A stretch of 64,000 bases of DNA. It comes from Gordonia phthalatica (GTDB lineage: Bacteria > Actinomycetota > Actinomycetes > Mycobacteriales > Mycobacteriaceae). Where the stretch lies: positions 62,001 through 126,000 of the forward strand of contig NZ_CP011853.1 of the NCBI RefSeq assembly GCF_001305675.1, given 5' to 3'. The notes under the pieces were generated by a model. The model had not been told where the DNA came from, searched no databases, and saw only the letters and a list, made by a program, of their open reading frames with translations. Both the position numbers and the translations under genes were made by a program. Each line of letters opens with the position of its first letter. Within the stretch, counting starts at the first letter, position 1. Below are positions 42,473-51,207 of the stretch, in pieces.

Positions 42473-42734
42473 GGGATACCGGACCTTTCTGTCATGTGGC
42501 GTGTCGACGTGCATACCTCGTCAGGCCATGTTACCGGCCGGAAAGTCTCGGCGGTTGCCGACGAGCTTCTCCTGTACCGCGTGTCACAGCCGTTACATCT
42601 GCGATCGGCGACCGTCGCGGAGTAGTATGTGCAGGTCAGCGGGTGTAACGGTGATCGATTTTTCCTTTGCCCCCGGATGCGTGCTATCTTTTTCAAGTCC
42701 ACACGGACGCCGGTCATTCGAATGACCAAGCCAC

Positions 42735-42817
42735 GGGCGAGTGGCGGAATGGCAGACGCGCTGGCTTCAGGTGCCAGTGTCCTTCGGGACGTGGGGGTTC
42801 AAGTCCCCCTTCGCCCA
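42735..42817 (+). tRNA. tRNA-Leu (anticodon CAG)
   Basis: 83-nt cloverleaf. The acceptor GGGCGAG (42735-42741) pairs with TTCGCCC (42810-42816), with discriminator A 42817. The anticodon arm CTGGCTTCAGGTGCCAG places CAG in the loop. A long variable arm with CCTTCGGGA marks it as class II, and the T arm GGGGGTTCAAGTCCCCC is complete. CCA is not encoded. It is the equivalent of leuT beside fhaA in mycobacteria. IS debris begins about 800 bp downstream. Confidence 0.95.
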
Positions 42818-42845
42818 CAGAGAGCGGTTCAGGACGAATCGCGAC

Positions 42846-42886
42846 AAGAGGTCAGGTTGCAGAATTGCAGCCTGACCTCTTCTTTT
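42846..42886 (+). terminator. Intrinsic terminator after tRNA-Leu
   Basis: AAGAGGTCAGG (42846-42856) pairs with CCTGACCTCTT (42871-42881), and TTGCA-type bases in the loop can extend the stem. CTTTT follows at once. It ends tRNA-Leu transcription 28 bases past the gene. Confidence 0.8.
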
Positions 42887-43631
42887 GCGTGGTGTCGCGG
42901 TGTCGCCGTGCAGGTGTTGCCAGTTTGGGGACATATCTACGGAAGTCCCGGTCGACGGCCTGTAGGTGAGTACTGCCCGGCTGTGGCGTCCGGGCAGTGA
43001 ATCGGTTTCAGCCCTTCCTATTTTCGTTGGATACCGTTGCAGCCTTCGCGGTCGACCCCGTTGTCGTAGGCGGCCTCACCCGACCTTCTGGTCGCCGATG
43101 GGGGCTTCCTTGACGGCGTTGTGTTGGCGGATTGGATTGCTTGGGTCGGATGGGTTGCGTGGGAGGACGAGCTGCAAGTTTGGTACGCCGTCTGATGATC
43201 TGATGTGCCATGCGCTTCGTGCAGCCGGTAAGTAGGGCCACCGCAGAACGTCCGCGATAAAATCGGAAAGTCGACGGATACCGGGCTACGAGGCAATGGG
43301 ACTGTGATCAGCGCCACTCCAAGTGGTGAAATAGTAAAGCCGTAGTAATTTCCGACCTGTTCCAGTCGGCCTGCATGGGGAGATGCGATCAGGCTGTTGA
43401 AGGGGATCGTCGGGCGCCGGTGGAGTGTATCCGTCGTCGGCTCGGTCAATCGTGATGTGTCCGGCCGCGGTTAGTTGCATCGGGGACTCCGCAGAGTCAT
43501 CGAACTCCTGTTCTCTCGGCGCGGTCGCGACCGCCCGTGCCTTCATTGAGCGTGGGCCCCGTGGATCAGAAACTGTGGCTCAAGAAGAATCGCTGTGTCG
43601 ACGAGGAGGCCGCGGTTTTCCGACTAGACCT
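42887..43631. other. Intergenic stretch between tRNA-Leu and the IS cluster
   Basis: About 745 bp without a gene I can support. Several short open frames exist on both strands (for example minus strand 43546-43286, 86 codons, with HITIDRADDGYTPPAPDD), but none has a recognisable domain or a good ribosome binding site. The sequence is less GC-rich than the core DNA on the left and may be degraded mobile DNA. No tRNA-derived direct repeat (att site) was found in it. Confidence 0.4.
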
Positions 43632-43702
43632 GGCGGTGTCATACCGTCGTAGCAACACTGCAGGCCACGAGGGGTTGCGGGTAGCGCGGTAGGGGACCCT
43701 GG

Positions 43703-44577
43703 GTGGGGCTGGGACGGATGATGTTGACGGTGGCGGACCGGACGGAGATCGCGGTCGGACGGCGTGCGGGGATGACGGTCACGGCGATCGCCGAGCAGAT
43801 CGGGCGCGACAAGTCGGTGGTGTCTCGCGAGATCAAACGCAATGCCACCAGGACGGGCGCGTATCAGGTGGTGCACGCCGACAAGCACGCCCGCGCACGG
43901 CGGGCCCGTCCGCAGACGCGGGCGATCGATGCTGACTCGGTGCTCGCCGACCGGGTACGGTCCGACCTGCGCAGGTCGCGGACGCCGCGCCAGATCGCGG
44001 GGAGGTTGAAGCTCGAGGCCCAAGACCCCACAGTGGATCCCATGACGGGTTCACCGAACGCGCAGGGCCGCCGCGTGTCACACGGGTCGATCTATCGGTG
44101 GATTTATGCTCTTCCGAAGGGAGAGTTGGCTGCTCAGGGCATCCTGTTGCAGTCCAAGCGCACCGCGCGTAAACCCCGCAAGTCAGTCGGTGAGCGGTCG
44201 GCGCGGATCGTGGGCATGGTCAGCATCGACGACCGCCCCGAGACCGCGGCCGATCGGCGGGTGCCGGGCTGGTGGGAAGGAGATCTGATCGTCGGGAAGG
44301 CCGGCCAGTCCGCGGCGGTGACCTTGGTCGAGCGCACCAGCCGGTACACGCTGATCCTGGGTCTGCCGGACGGGAAGAAAGCACCCGGCGTTGCTGATGT
44401 GCTGATCGATCACCTGCGAGGACTGCCGGAGTTCATGCGACAGGGCCTGACGTGGGATCAAGGCACCGAGATGGCCGAGCACGCCAGCGTCACCGTGGCC
44501 GCCGAGTTGCCGATCTACTTCGCTCATCCCCGCTCGCCATGGGAACGCCCGACGAATGAGAACACCAACGGCCTGAT
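43703..44577 (+). pseudogene. IS30-family transposase, 5' part (interrupted)
   Basis: The first 291 codons carry the N-terminal HTH of IS30 transposases (TEIAVGRRAGMTVTAIAEQI, then GRDKSVVSREIKRNAT), the linker SHGSIYRWIYALPKGEL, and the start of the DDE core (RVPGWWEGDLIVGKAGQSAA; LTWDQGTEMAEH). The frame ends artificially eight codons into the inserted IS21 element. The last part continues at 47213-47375 with IREYLPKGTEIPSDQLYLEA. Excision of the IS21 together with one copy of the 6-bp duplication would restore the full reading frame of about 345 codons. Confidence 0.85.
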
Positions 44578-44700
44578 TGAGTATTCGGCGTGGTGAGCGC
44601 CAGTGAATATTGCGGTTGAGCGCCACGCGTTATTGCCTGTGAGCGCCACCAGTGGCGTCGGTGAGCGCCGCCTGTGAGGGCGGTGCTCACCGACTGGTGG

Positions 44701-45456
44701 TTATCTCCGTGTCTGGGCGGCAGCGTGTTCGCGCATGTTCATTTCCCCGGTCGTGATCCAGGTCGTGGTGTGCACGATGCGGTCCATGATGGCGTCTGCG
44801 TGCACGCCTGAGCCGAGGCGGTGGTGCCAGTCCTTCTTCGGGTACTGGGTGCAGAACACCGTCGAGACGGAGTCATGGCGGCGTTCGAGCAGCTCCAATA
44901 GCATGGTCCGGATGTCATCTGTCGGTGGATCCAGTAGCCATTCGTCTAGGACCAGCACGGTGAACGCCGCGTACTTGCGGAGCCATTTCTCGCGTCCACC
45001 GGGCTTGTCTCTGGCCGCGGCCCATGCTTCTTCCAGATCGGGCATCCGGATGTAGTGCGCGCGGTATCGGTGCTGGCACGCGGCCTTGGCCACCGCCGAA
45101 CCGAGATACGATTTGCCGGACCCGGTGAACCCTTCGAACACGACGTTCTGGTGGCGTTCGATGAACTCGCACGTGGCCAGCGCGAGGAGCTTGGTCCGGT
45201 CGAGTCCCTGCTCGTCGATTAGGTCGATCGTACGCAGATCGGCGTCGGGATAGCGAAGGCCGGCGCGGCGGATCAGCCCGTCGACCTTCTGGTGGGTGAA
45301 CGCCGCGTGTGCCTGGTCGACGGCGATCTGGACCCGTTCGGCGAATGCCATTCCGAGCGCCAGGTCGTCGTCTTGCCCTTCGAGCGCGTCCAGTAGCGTT
45401 ACCGCGCCCATCTCTCGGAGTTTGCGTTTGGTCTCAGCATCGAGCCTGCTCATCAT
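44701..45456 (-). CDS. istB: IS21-family helper ATPase IstB
   Basis: Predicted 251 residues. AAA+ ATPase with Walker A in GFTGSGKSYLGSAVA and Walker B in FTVLVLDEWLL; it oligomerises on target DNA and directs the IstA transposase. Further IstB marks are IRMPDLEEAWAAAR and DSVSTVFCTQYPKKDWHHRL. Its ATG (45456, or 45453) overlaps the istA stop, so it is translationally coupled. It is a functional-looking copy. Confidence 0.9.
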   Translation of the reverse strand: MMSRLDAETKRKLREMGAVTLLDALEGQDDDLALGMAFAERVQIAVDQAHAAFTHQKVDGLIRRAGLRYPDADLRTIDLIDEQGLDRTKLLALATCEFIERHQNVVFEGFTGSGKSYLGSAVAKAACQHRYRAHYIRMPDLEEAWAAARDKPGGREKWLRKYAAFTVLVLDEWLLDPPTDDIRTMLLELLERRHDSVSTVFCTQYPKKDWHHRLGSGVHADAIMDRIVHTTTWITTGEMNMREHAAAQTRR

Positions 45457-47039
45457 TGTCCTTCCGCGTAGTAGCTCGCTCCGCGCACAAAACCCGAACT
45501 TGGTGACCCGTCGGCGCCGTCGAGGGGTCTTGGCACGCCCGATCTCGACAGTGGTTCGGCGGCTAGGGCGAGGTCTTGGCCGGAGTCGAGGATCGGTCGC
45601 AGGTGTGCGTAGCGGGGCGAGCGCACCGCGCCGGCCAACGCGATCTGTGCAGCGTTCTCGACACGTTCGCCGGAGAAGCGGCGTGTCAGCCGCAGGACCG
45701 CCAGCGCGGGATTCAGGCCCTGTTCAGCCACGGGTACGGACTCGAAGATCCGGTCCACCACGATCGTGGTGTGTGGCCCGGTCCGGGCTGCCCATGCCCG
45801 TACTCTGTCCGGGTCCCACTGTCGATAGCCGGGGCCTTCTGGCCGGTCGGCGTCGTTGGTGCGGTGCTGGTTCGTCATCGAGGGCGGTACCAGCAGATGG
45901 CTGGTGAGGCGTCTATCTGCGGCGAAGACCTCGAGCATTGTGTCGGTCACGCGCAGATCTACCGCCGTGCCGACGTAGGTGTACGGGACCGAGTAGAAGT
46001 TCTTCTCGAACACCACGTGTCCGTCTTTGCGGACCCGTCGTGCATACACCCACCGACTGATCTCGAACTCGACCGCCGGCAACGGCCGCAACAACGACTT
46101 CTCCTCGGCTTCGAAAACCGATTGCCGCGACCCGGCCCGCTTCTGAAACGATGCGGCGTTGTAGCCGTTGACCTGCTCGTAGACCGCCGACCGCAACTCG
46201 GCCAACGTCGCGAACTGACAATGGCGCAGCGCAGCGATCACCACGGTGGCGATGTTGCCGACGGTGTTCTCCACGCTCGCTTTGTCTTTCGGCTTGCGGA
46301 CTCGGCCCGGGAGAACCGCTGCCGAGTAGTGAGCCGCGAGTTCGCGATAGGCGTCGTTCAACACAATCTCACCATCGGCAGGATGGGCGATGACGCCGGT
46401 CTTGAGGTTGTCAGGAACGATCCGCGGAACGCTCCCACCAAACCACGAGAACATCGCGATGTTCGCCCGCAACCACGTGTCCTGCTTCATGTCCAGGGTC
46501 GGCTCGACGAACGCGTACCGCGAGAACGGCAGACACGCCACGAACAGGTACACCCTGCTCCTCGAGGCGGTGACCGGATCGGTCAACACCATCGTCTTGC
46601 CCGACCAGTCGACCTCGACAGACTGGCCAGCCTTGTGCCCGACCCGCGAGGCCAGACCGGCGACGAGGACATACTGCTGATACGACTTGCAGAACCGGTC
46701 ATAGCCCATCACCGGCGTTCGGGCAGCGGTGTACGCGTCACGGTACTCGCCGTGCAGCAGCTTCAGCGTGACCCCGACCTTGGCCAGTTCACGATGAACC
46801 TGCCCCCAGTCCGGCTGCGCGTACACGCTGTGATGCTCACCGCGCCCGGGGAACAGACGCTCATAAACATCTGCATCGGGCAGGTCTGCGACGTCGTCGA
46901 ACGTGACGCCCCCGGCATCCGCGGCAGCGATGACCGCGTCAACCGAATGCCGCGACATGCCCTGCCTGGCGATCTGCCGACGCGAGAGTCCCTCGCTCCG
47001 CAGACGAAGCACCAACTTCGCCTTGATCTTCCGTACCAT
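45453..47039 (-). CDS. istA: IS21-family transposase IstA
   Basis: Predicted 528 residues from ATG 47039 (AAGGAG 10 bases upstream; an earlier ATG 47075 lacks a site). The N-terminal HTH is MVRKIKAKLVLRLRSEGLSR followed by RQIARQGMSRHSV. The DDE integrase core has VDWSGKTMVLTD (first Asp), FSWFGGSVPRIVPDNLKTGV (second Asp) and RKPKDKASVENTVGN (the Glu). The C-terminal beta-barrel is YARRVRKDGHVVFEKNFYSV. It inserts the IS together with IstB. Confidence 0.9.
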   Translation of the reverse strand: MVRKIKAKLVLRLRSEGLSRRQIARQGMSRHSVDAVIAAADAGGVTFDDVADLPDADVYERLFPGRGEHHSVYAQPDWGQVHRELAKVGVTLKLLHGEYRDAYTAARTPVMGYDRFCKSYQQYVLVAGLASRVGHKAGQSVEVDWSGKTMVLTDPVTASRSRVYLFVACLPFSRYAFVEPTLDMKQDTWLRANIAMFSWFGGSVPRIVPDNLKTGVIAHPADGEIVLNDAYRELAAHYSAAVLPGRVRKPKDKASVENTVGNIATVVIAALRHCQFATLAELRSAVYEQVNGYNAASFQKRAGSRQSVFEAEEKSLLRPLPAVEFEISRWVYARRVRKDGHVVFEKNFYSVPYTYVGTAVDLRVTDTMLEVFAADRRLTSHLLVPPSMTNQHRTNDADRPEGPGYRQWDPDRVRAWAARTGPHTTIVVDRIFESVPVAEQGLNPALAVLRLTRRFSGERVENAAQIALAGAVRSPRYAHLRPILDSGQDLALAAEPLSRSGVPRPLDGADGSPSSGFVRGASYYAEGQ

Positions 47040-47212
47040 TCTTCGTTGCTCCTTCTGCCGCGTGATAGGGCACACGGCAGAAGGAGCCTAGGAAAACATG
47101 GTGGCACTCAACCCCAATATCGACGGCGCCGACATCCCCCAACCGCCATCACAGCCCCGCGGCGTCGAACCGGACAACACATGGTGCTCACCGAACCGAA
47201 TACTCACCTGAT

Positions 47213-47375
47213 CCGCGAGTACCTGCCCAAGGGCACCGAAATCCCATCCGATCAGCTGTACCTCGAAGCGATCGCCCGCGAGCTCAACGAGCGGCCACGG
47301 CAGTGCCTGGGCTTCTACACTCCACGGGAAGTCTTCGAACGCCTACTGAAGGACAACGTTGCTTCCACGAGTTGA
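47213..47375 (+). pseudogene. IS30-family transposase, 3' part
   Basis: The last 53 codons of the interrupted gene: REYLPKGTEIPSDQLYLEAI, ARELNERPRQCLGFYTPREV, ending LKDNVASTS. The C-terminal NERPRQCLGFYTP is the IS30 signature around the last catalytic Glu region. It joins in frame to the part ending at 44577. Confidence 0.85.
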
Positions 47376-47382
47376 CACCGCC

Positions 47383-48160
47383 CCGCGCTGAATCCGAACA
47401 TTCCAAGTGGCGTCAGAAGATTGGCGACATGATCGAGGCGTTCTTTGACGCCTCAGAGCAGACATACGGTTATCGCCGGATCCACGCCGACTTGCTCGAC
47501 AACGGCATTTCGATCGACGATGACACCGTCCGCAAGATCATGCGTGAACGCGGCCTGACACCCTGCCAGCCTGGCCCGAAGCGCCTGGTGGCCACCATCG
47601 CTGCCGACGTCGGCGACCTGCCCGACCTGGTCCGGCGAGACTTCACCGCCCAGGCTCCCGGCCGCAAGCTGTGCGGCGACATCACGTACATCAAAACGTG
47701 GGAAGGCTGGCTCTTTTTGGCCACCGTGCTCGATTGTTTCAGCAAGAAGGTCGTCGGATATGCAATGAGTGATCGCATGACGTCAGATTTGGTCGTCGCC
47801 GCCCTCGACAAGGCTGCCGAGAACGTTCCTTTCATTCCCAAAGTCACAATATTTCACAGCGACCGTGGGAGTCAGTACATGTCAGCAGACTTCGCCAACT
47901 GCGCCACGATGTACGGCGTCAAAAGATCCGTTGGTCGCACAGGCGTCTGCTACGACAACGCATGGGCCGAGTCGTTCAACGGCACTTTGAAGAACGAGTG
48001 CGTCAACCGAAAACAATACCCGACACGCGAGCGTGCAATAAAGGACATCACGCGATACATCGAACTGCGCTACAACAGCAGACGTCGTCATTCCGCACTC
48101 GACTACTCGACACCTAATCGGGTAGAGTCTGAATGGTTCAGCCGCAACACTGCGGCGTAA
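47383..48160 (+). pseudogene. IS3-family transposase (OrfB), N-terminally truncated
   Basis: The frame is open from the IS30 boundary to TAA 48158-48160. It contains the HTH_21 region AFFDASEQTYGYRRIHADLL and the rve core with all three acidic residues: KLCGDITYIKTWEGWLFLAT, IFHSDRGSQYMSADFA and YDNAWAESFNGTLKNECVN. The usual N-terminal 30 or so residues and orfA are absent, and the sequence left of the IS30 element is unrelated to IS3. The IS30 therefore did not simply insert into an intact IS3; a deletion also occurred. It is inactive without OrfA. Confidence 0.85.
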
Positions 48161-48195
48161 CGATTTCTCTGACAATCGACTGTCTACGAAACGCC

Positions 48196-48441
48196 GGGCA
48201 CCTCACCGACTGGGTTCAGGACCACTGGGGCATCGAGAACTGCCTGCACTGGATCCGCGATGTGACCTTCGGTGAAGACGCCTCCCGCGTCCGAACCGGC
48301 AACTCCCCACACGTGATGGCGAGCCTGCGCAACATCGCCCTCAGCATCCTGCGCCTACGCAACATCACCAACATCGCAGCCGAACTCCGCACCCGACAAC
48401 GATTCCCAGATCAAACCATCAAAATCGTCCTCACCTCATGA
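48196..48441 (+). pseudogene. ISAs1-family transposase, C-terminal fragment
   Basis: About 80 codons: GHLTDWVQDHWGIENCLHWI, RDVTFGEDASRVRTGNSPHV, MASLRNIALSILRLRNITNI. This is the highly conserved C-terminus of ISAs1 (DDE_Tnp_ISAs1-type) transposases; a full protein has about 370-440 residues. The upstream three quarters are missing. It lies between the IS3 remnant and an ISL3 remnant. Confidence 0.75.
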
Positions 48442-48692
48442 AACACGACCTTTCCGGAACCCTGCCGGCTGGCCTCGAAGAACTCGCGCAACTCGGGCGC
48501 ACCCTGTGGAACCGCCGCAAGGAAATCCTGGCGTACTTCGACGTCGGTGTTTCCAACGGACCCGTCGAAGCCATCAACGGACGACTCGAACACCTCCGCG
48601 GAATAGCCCAAGGCTTCCGCAACCTCGACCACTACATCTTGCGGTCCCTACTGCACTCCGGTCAGCTCGCCGGCCGGATCAACGCACTCTGA
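48438..48692 (+). pseudogene. ISL3-family transposase, C-terminal fragment
   Basis: 84 codons containing LGRTLWNRRKEILAYFDVGV, SNGPVEAINGRLEHLRGIAQ and GFRNLDHYILRSLLHSGQLA, the C-terminal end of ISL3-family transposases (full length about 400-430). It begins 4 bases before the end of the ISAs1 fragment. It is non-functional. It marks the right end of the IS cluster. Confidence 0.8.
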
Positions 48693-48776
48693 AATCCGAA
48701 GAGCCGGCAATGGGCCCGCGGTCGTCGCTGCTTCCGGTAGACAAGAGTGCACATTCGCAAAGAAAGTGAGATCCAC

Positions 48777-49061
48777 GTGACCGAGTCCAACTCCTCGCGC
48801 AAGTCCACCCTCGTGACCGTCGCCGGTGCCGGCCTCTCGGCCACCGGTCTCGCGCACTTCGTCGCACCCGACATGTTCCGCGGCATCACCGCGCCCGCGT
48901 TCCCGAACAACACCGACCAGATGCTGAAGGTCAACGGCGGCATCGAGACGGTGGTCGGCGCCCTCATCGCGGTTCCGCGCACCCGCAAGGCGGGCCTGAT
49001 CGGCCTCGGACTCTACGGTGCCCACCTCGCTGGGAACATGGCGAAGGCGCAGCTGGGCTGA
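48777..49061 (+). CDS. Small DoxX-like membrane protein
   Basis: Predicted 94 residues from GTG 48777 (AGAAAGTGAG upstream). It has hydrophobic segments TLVTVAGAGLSATGLAHFVA and GIETVVGALIAVP, then GLIGLGLYGAHLAGNMAKA. HFVAPDMFRGITAPAFP resembles the DoxX-like family of four-helix membrane proteins, here short. Its role is unknown; relatives are linked to redox and thiosulfate metabolism. First chromosomal gene after the IS cluster. Confidence 0.6.
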   Translation: MTESNSSRKSTLVTVAGAGLSATGLAHFVAPDMFRGITAPAFPNNTDQMLKVNGGIETVVGALIAVPRTRKAGLIGLGLYGAHLAGNMAKAQLG

Positions 49062-49065
49062 CAGC

Positions 49066-49422
49066 TCAGCCGGGGCGACGAGTCAGGGCCTCGAGCCGCT
49101 GCCTCGTCGCGCGGATCTGTTCCTCGGATTCGCGCAGTCGGACGTCGAGGGCGTCGAGCTCGGCGCGGAGGTCAGGGCACATCTCGACGGTGATCTCGTG
49201 GTCACCGCGCGCACACTCCAGGTAGCGGCCGATGACATCCGTGTTCAGTCCGGCGTCGAGCATCATCCGAATCTGCGCGACGCGGACGAGATCGTCGTCG
49301 CGGTATCGGCGGTAATCGTTGCCGTCCCGGTCGGGGATCAGGAGACCGCGGTCCTCGTAGTGGCGCAGGGCGCGCGTGCTCACTCCTGCGCGATCAGCGA
49401 GTTCCCCGATTCGCATGCCCAT
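49066..49422 (-). CDS. MerR-family transcriptional regulator
   Basis: Predicted 118 residues from ATG 49422 (ATG 49416 also possible). A winged-HTH of MerR type is at the N-terminus: MRIGELADRAGVSTRALRHY, EDRGLLIPDRDGNDYRRY, VRVAQIRMMLDAGLNTDVIG. A dimerising coiled-coil follows (LRAELDALDVRLRESEEQIR). No metal-binding cysteine cluster is seen beyond one Cys, so it probably senses an organic ligand. Divergent from the RBBP9-type hydrolase, with a MerR-type promoter dyad in between. Confidence 0.85.
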   Translation of the reverse strand: MGMRIGELADRAGVSTRALRHYEDRGLLIPDRDGNDYRRYRDDDLVRVAQIRMMLDAGLNTDVIGRYLECARGDHEITVEMCPDLRAELDALDVRLRESEEQIRATRQRLEALTRRPG

Positions 49423-49435
49423 CCACCTCTCCGAC

Positions 49436-49467
49436 TTGACCTTCACGCTGACGTGAAGCCATAACGT
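49436..49467 (+). promoter_or_regulatory. MerR-type promoter/operator for the hydrolase gene
   Basis: TTGACC (49436-49441) and TAACGT (49462-49467), or CATAAC (49460-49465), serve as -35 and -10. Between them lies the perfect dyad CTTCACG (49441-49447) ... CGTGAAG (49452-49458). An over-long spacer of 18-20 bp filled by a palindrome is the hallmark of MerR-controlled promoters, where the bound regulator untwists DNA. Confidence 0.6.
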
Positions 49468-49475
49468 TCTGAACC

Positions 49476-50078
49476 ATGGCAGCAGAGACAACCATGGCAG
49501 CAGAGACAACGTCGCCGCGCGCGGCGATCATCCATGGGTACCGGGCGACCCCGGACGACCACTGGTTCGGCTGGCTGGCCGAACGATTGCGCGGCGAGGG
49601 CGTCGCCGTCGACGTCCCTGCACTGCCGAACACCGATGCGCCGCGGCCGGAGGAATGGGCGGCGACCCTGTCGTCCGTGGTCGGGGTTCCCGATGAACAG
49701 ACCACCGTCGTCGCGCACAGCCTCGGTTGCCTGGCCGTGCTCCGCCACCTGGGCTCCCTGGCGGGCCAATGGCGGCTGGGGCGGTTGGTGCTGGTGGCAG
49801 GCTTCGTCGACCCGTTGCCGATGCTCCCGGAACTCGACGACTTCATCCGTGCCGGAGTATCGCTCAGCGGCATCGCTGAGCACGTGGGGGGACTGACGAT
49901 CGTCAGGTCCGACGACGATCCGCTGGTCCCGAGCGGGCTCACGGACCGGCTGGCCGATCTGTTGGGCGTCCCCGCGCAGGTACAGCCGAGCGCCGGCCAT
50001 TTCCTCGCCGACGATGGCGTCACCTCGTTACCGATCGTGTGGCGATCGTTACAACAGAGAGTGACACCAACTAATTGA
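49476..50078 (+). CDS. RBBP9/YdeN-type serine alpha/beta hydrolase
   Basis: Predicted 200 residues. The short alpha/beta hydrolase fold shows AAIIHGYRATPDDHWFGWLA at the start, the nucleophile Ser in VVAHSLGCLAVLRHL, an acid in IVRSDDDPLVPSG, and the His in PSAGHFLADDG. It acts as a small esterase or amidase of unknown substrate. The first 18 bases of the gene (from ATG 49476) are repeated exactly (49494-49511), giving MAAETTMAAETT and two possible starts. Divergent from the MerR gene. Confidence 0.82.
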   Translation: MAAETTMAAETTSPRAAIIHGYRATPDDHWFGWLAERLRGEGVAVDVPALPNTDAPRPEEWAATLSSVVGVPDEQTTVVAHSLGCLAVLRHLGSLAGQWRLGRLVLVAGFVDPLPMLPELDDFIRAGVSLSGIAEHVGGLTIVRSDDDPLVPSGLTDRLADLLGVPAQVQPSAGHFLADDGVTSLPIVWRSLQQRVTPTN

Positions 50079-50109
50079 CTGAGTGGTAAATTACGATACC
50101 ATCAATTCC

Positions 50110-51207
50110 ATGCAGATCTCCCGGATCCTCTCGACCGCCGTCATGCGTTCGCTGCCGCTCGTCGACAAGCGACTCGCATCGTCGACCACCCCGCTCCCTG
50201 CGGGCTACCCGATGCGACCGCACCACGACTCCAAGCTGTGGGCGTGGACGCATTACGGCGTCTTCATCCCGTCGCTGCCGTCGCCGCATCGGTTCCTCAA
50301 CACGATGACGTTGATCGGCGCGACGGGCACCGAGATCTTCGACAACGACATGCTCGCCGCCGCCGACGTCCGCAACACCAGCACCGTGTTCTCGTCGACG
50401 GCGGCGGGGGAGAACCACCACTACCGCGCCTACGACCTCTCCCGCGACTGCGAGTTCGCCGACGACGGCAGCTCGCTCCGCTGGGGCGACCACCTCCACC
50501 TCACGATCAGTGGCGACGTGACGTCCGGTGGTGAGGTGATCGTGCGCGGCCGGTACGACGACTTCTCGGTGGACGTGACGGTCCGGCCGACCGACGCGGC
50601 GTCGTTCTTCGTCGACACGCCCATCTACCAGCACCTGAGCCTGCTGGCGCCGTACACCGGCACCATCACCGACGCCTCCGGCACCACCGAGATCTCCGGC
50701 CTCGGCACCTTCGAGTACGCGCGGGCCCTCGGCCACCAGGCGCTGAGCAGCCGCCCGCTGCCCGCGAACCTGAAGCTGCCGATGGACTTCTTCACCTACC
50801 AGATCATCCAGCTCGACGAGCAGACCCAGCTCCTGCTGACCGACGTCAGCGCGCGCGGCCAGAACGCGTGCCGCCTGGTCCACGTCCGCACCCTCGGCAA
50901 GCCCGCCGAGGTCTACGACAACGTCGACTTCACCACGACCTTCCGCGCCGAGCCGGAGGTCGACGAGTTCGGCCGCGAGATGCGGATCCCGGAGACCCTG
51001 ACGTGGACGGTGCGCGACGGCGGCCGCGAGATCCTGCGGATCGACGGCACCGTCGACTCTCCGCTGCGCTACGGCCATGGCCGCGGCTACGCGGGCGCCT
51101 ACAGCTACACCGGCGTCTACCGCGGCGTCGACGTCGCGGGCGACGGCTACATGGAGTGGGTCGACGCTCGGCAGGATGTCGATGTCCCGAAGCAGAACCG
51201 TGCCTGA
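50110..51207 (+). CDS. DUF6670-like protein
   Basis: Predicted 365 residues from ATG 50110 (ATG 50083 possible). No signal peptide. It has features of a two-part calycin-like barrel: YGVFIPSLPSPHRFLNTMTL, DLSRDCEFADDGSSLRWGDH and FSVDVTVRPTDAASFFVDTP. Later come FTYQIIQLDEQTQLLLTDVS and LRYGHGRGYAGAYSYTGVYR. I place it with DUF6670-type proteins of actinobacteria, function unknown. Its stop lies inside a 15-bp repeat shared with the start of the next gene. Likely operon with the TetR/SRPBCC/membrane genes downstream. Confidence 0.6.
   Translation: MQISRILSTAVMRSLPLVDKRLASSTTPLPAGYPMRPHHDSKLWAWTHYGVFIPSLPSPHRFLNTMTLIGATGTEIFDNDMLAAADVRNTSTVFSSTAAGENHHYRAYDLSRDCEFADDGSSLRWGDHLHLTISGDVTSGGEVIVRGRYDDFSVDVTVRPTDAASFFVDTPIYQHLSLLAPYTGTITDASGTTEISGLGTFEYARALGHQALSSRPLPANLKLPMDFFTYQIIQLDEQTQLLLTDVSARGQNACRLVHVRTLGKPAEVYDNVDFTTTFRAEPEVDEFGREMRIPETLTWTVRDGGREILRIDGTVDSPLRYGHGRGYAGAYSYTGVYRGVDVAGDGYMEWVDARQDVDVPKQNRA

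Larger units (their letters stand above)
44578..47206 (-). mobile_element. IS21-family insertion sequence inside the IS30 transposase
   Basis: A 2,629-bp element with terminal inverted repeats starting TGAGTATTCGG at both ends, then GGTGAGC inside. The host sequence CCTGAT is duplicated on both sides (44572-44577 and 47207-47212). The TG...CA ends, istA/istB pair and short duplication are typical of IS21. Sub-terminal repeats of GTGAGCGCCA are visible at the left (44595-44680), as usual for IS21 transposase binding. It appears complete. Confidence 0.88.
43632..47382 (+). mobile_element. IS30-family element interrupted by an IS21-family element
   Basis: Terminal repeats GGCGGTGTCATACCGTCGTA (from 43632) and, on the complement of the right end (47382 leftward), GGCGGTGTCAACTCGTGGAA match at most positions and both continue with GCAAC. 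Without the inner IS21 insertion the element is about 1.1 kb, normal for IS30. The left flank (ACCT) and right flank (CGCG) show no clear short duplication. The right end abuts a truncated IS3-family transposase. Confidence 0.75.

Noticed and set aside
42966..43235. Plus-strand 89-codon frame
   Set aside because: Arg- and Pro-rich product with no domain; likely chance frame.
43286..43546. Minus-strand 86-codon frame near tRNA-Leu
   Set aside because: Contains HITIDRADDGYTPPAPDD but no recognised family, no good ribosome site and no conserved neighbour. Left as unassigned intergenic DNA.
42735..43631. tRNA-Leu as attachment site for the IS cluster
   Set aside because: No duplicated tRNA 3' end and no integrase were found downstream. 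The IS elements explain the region without site-specific integration.
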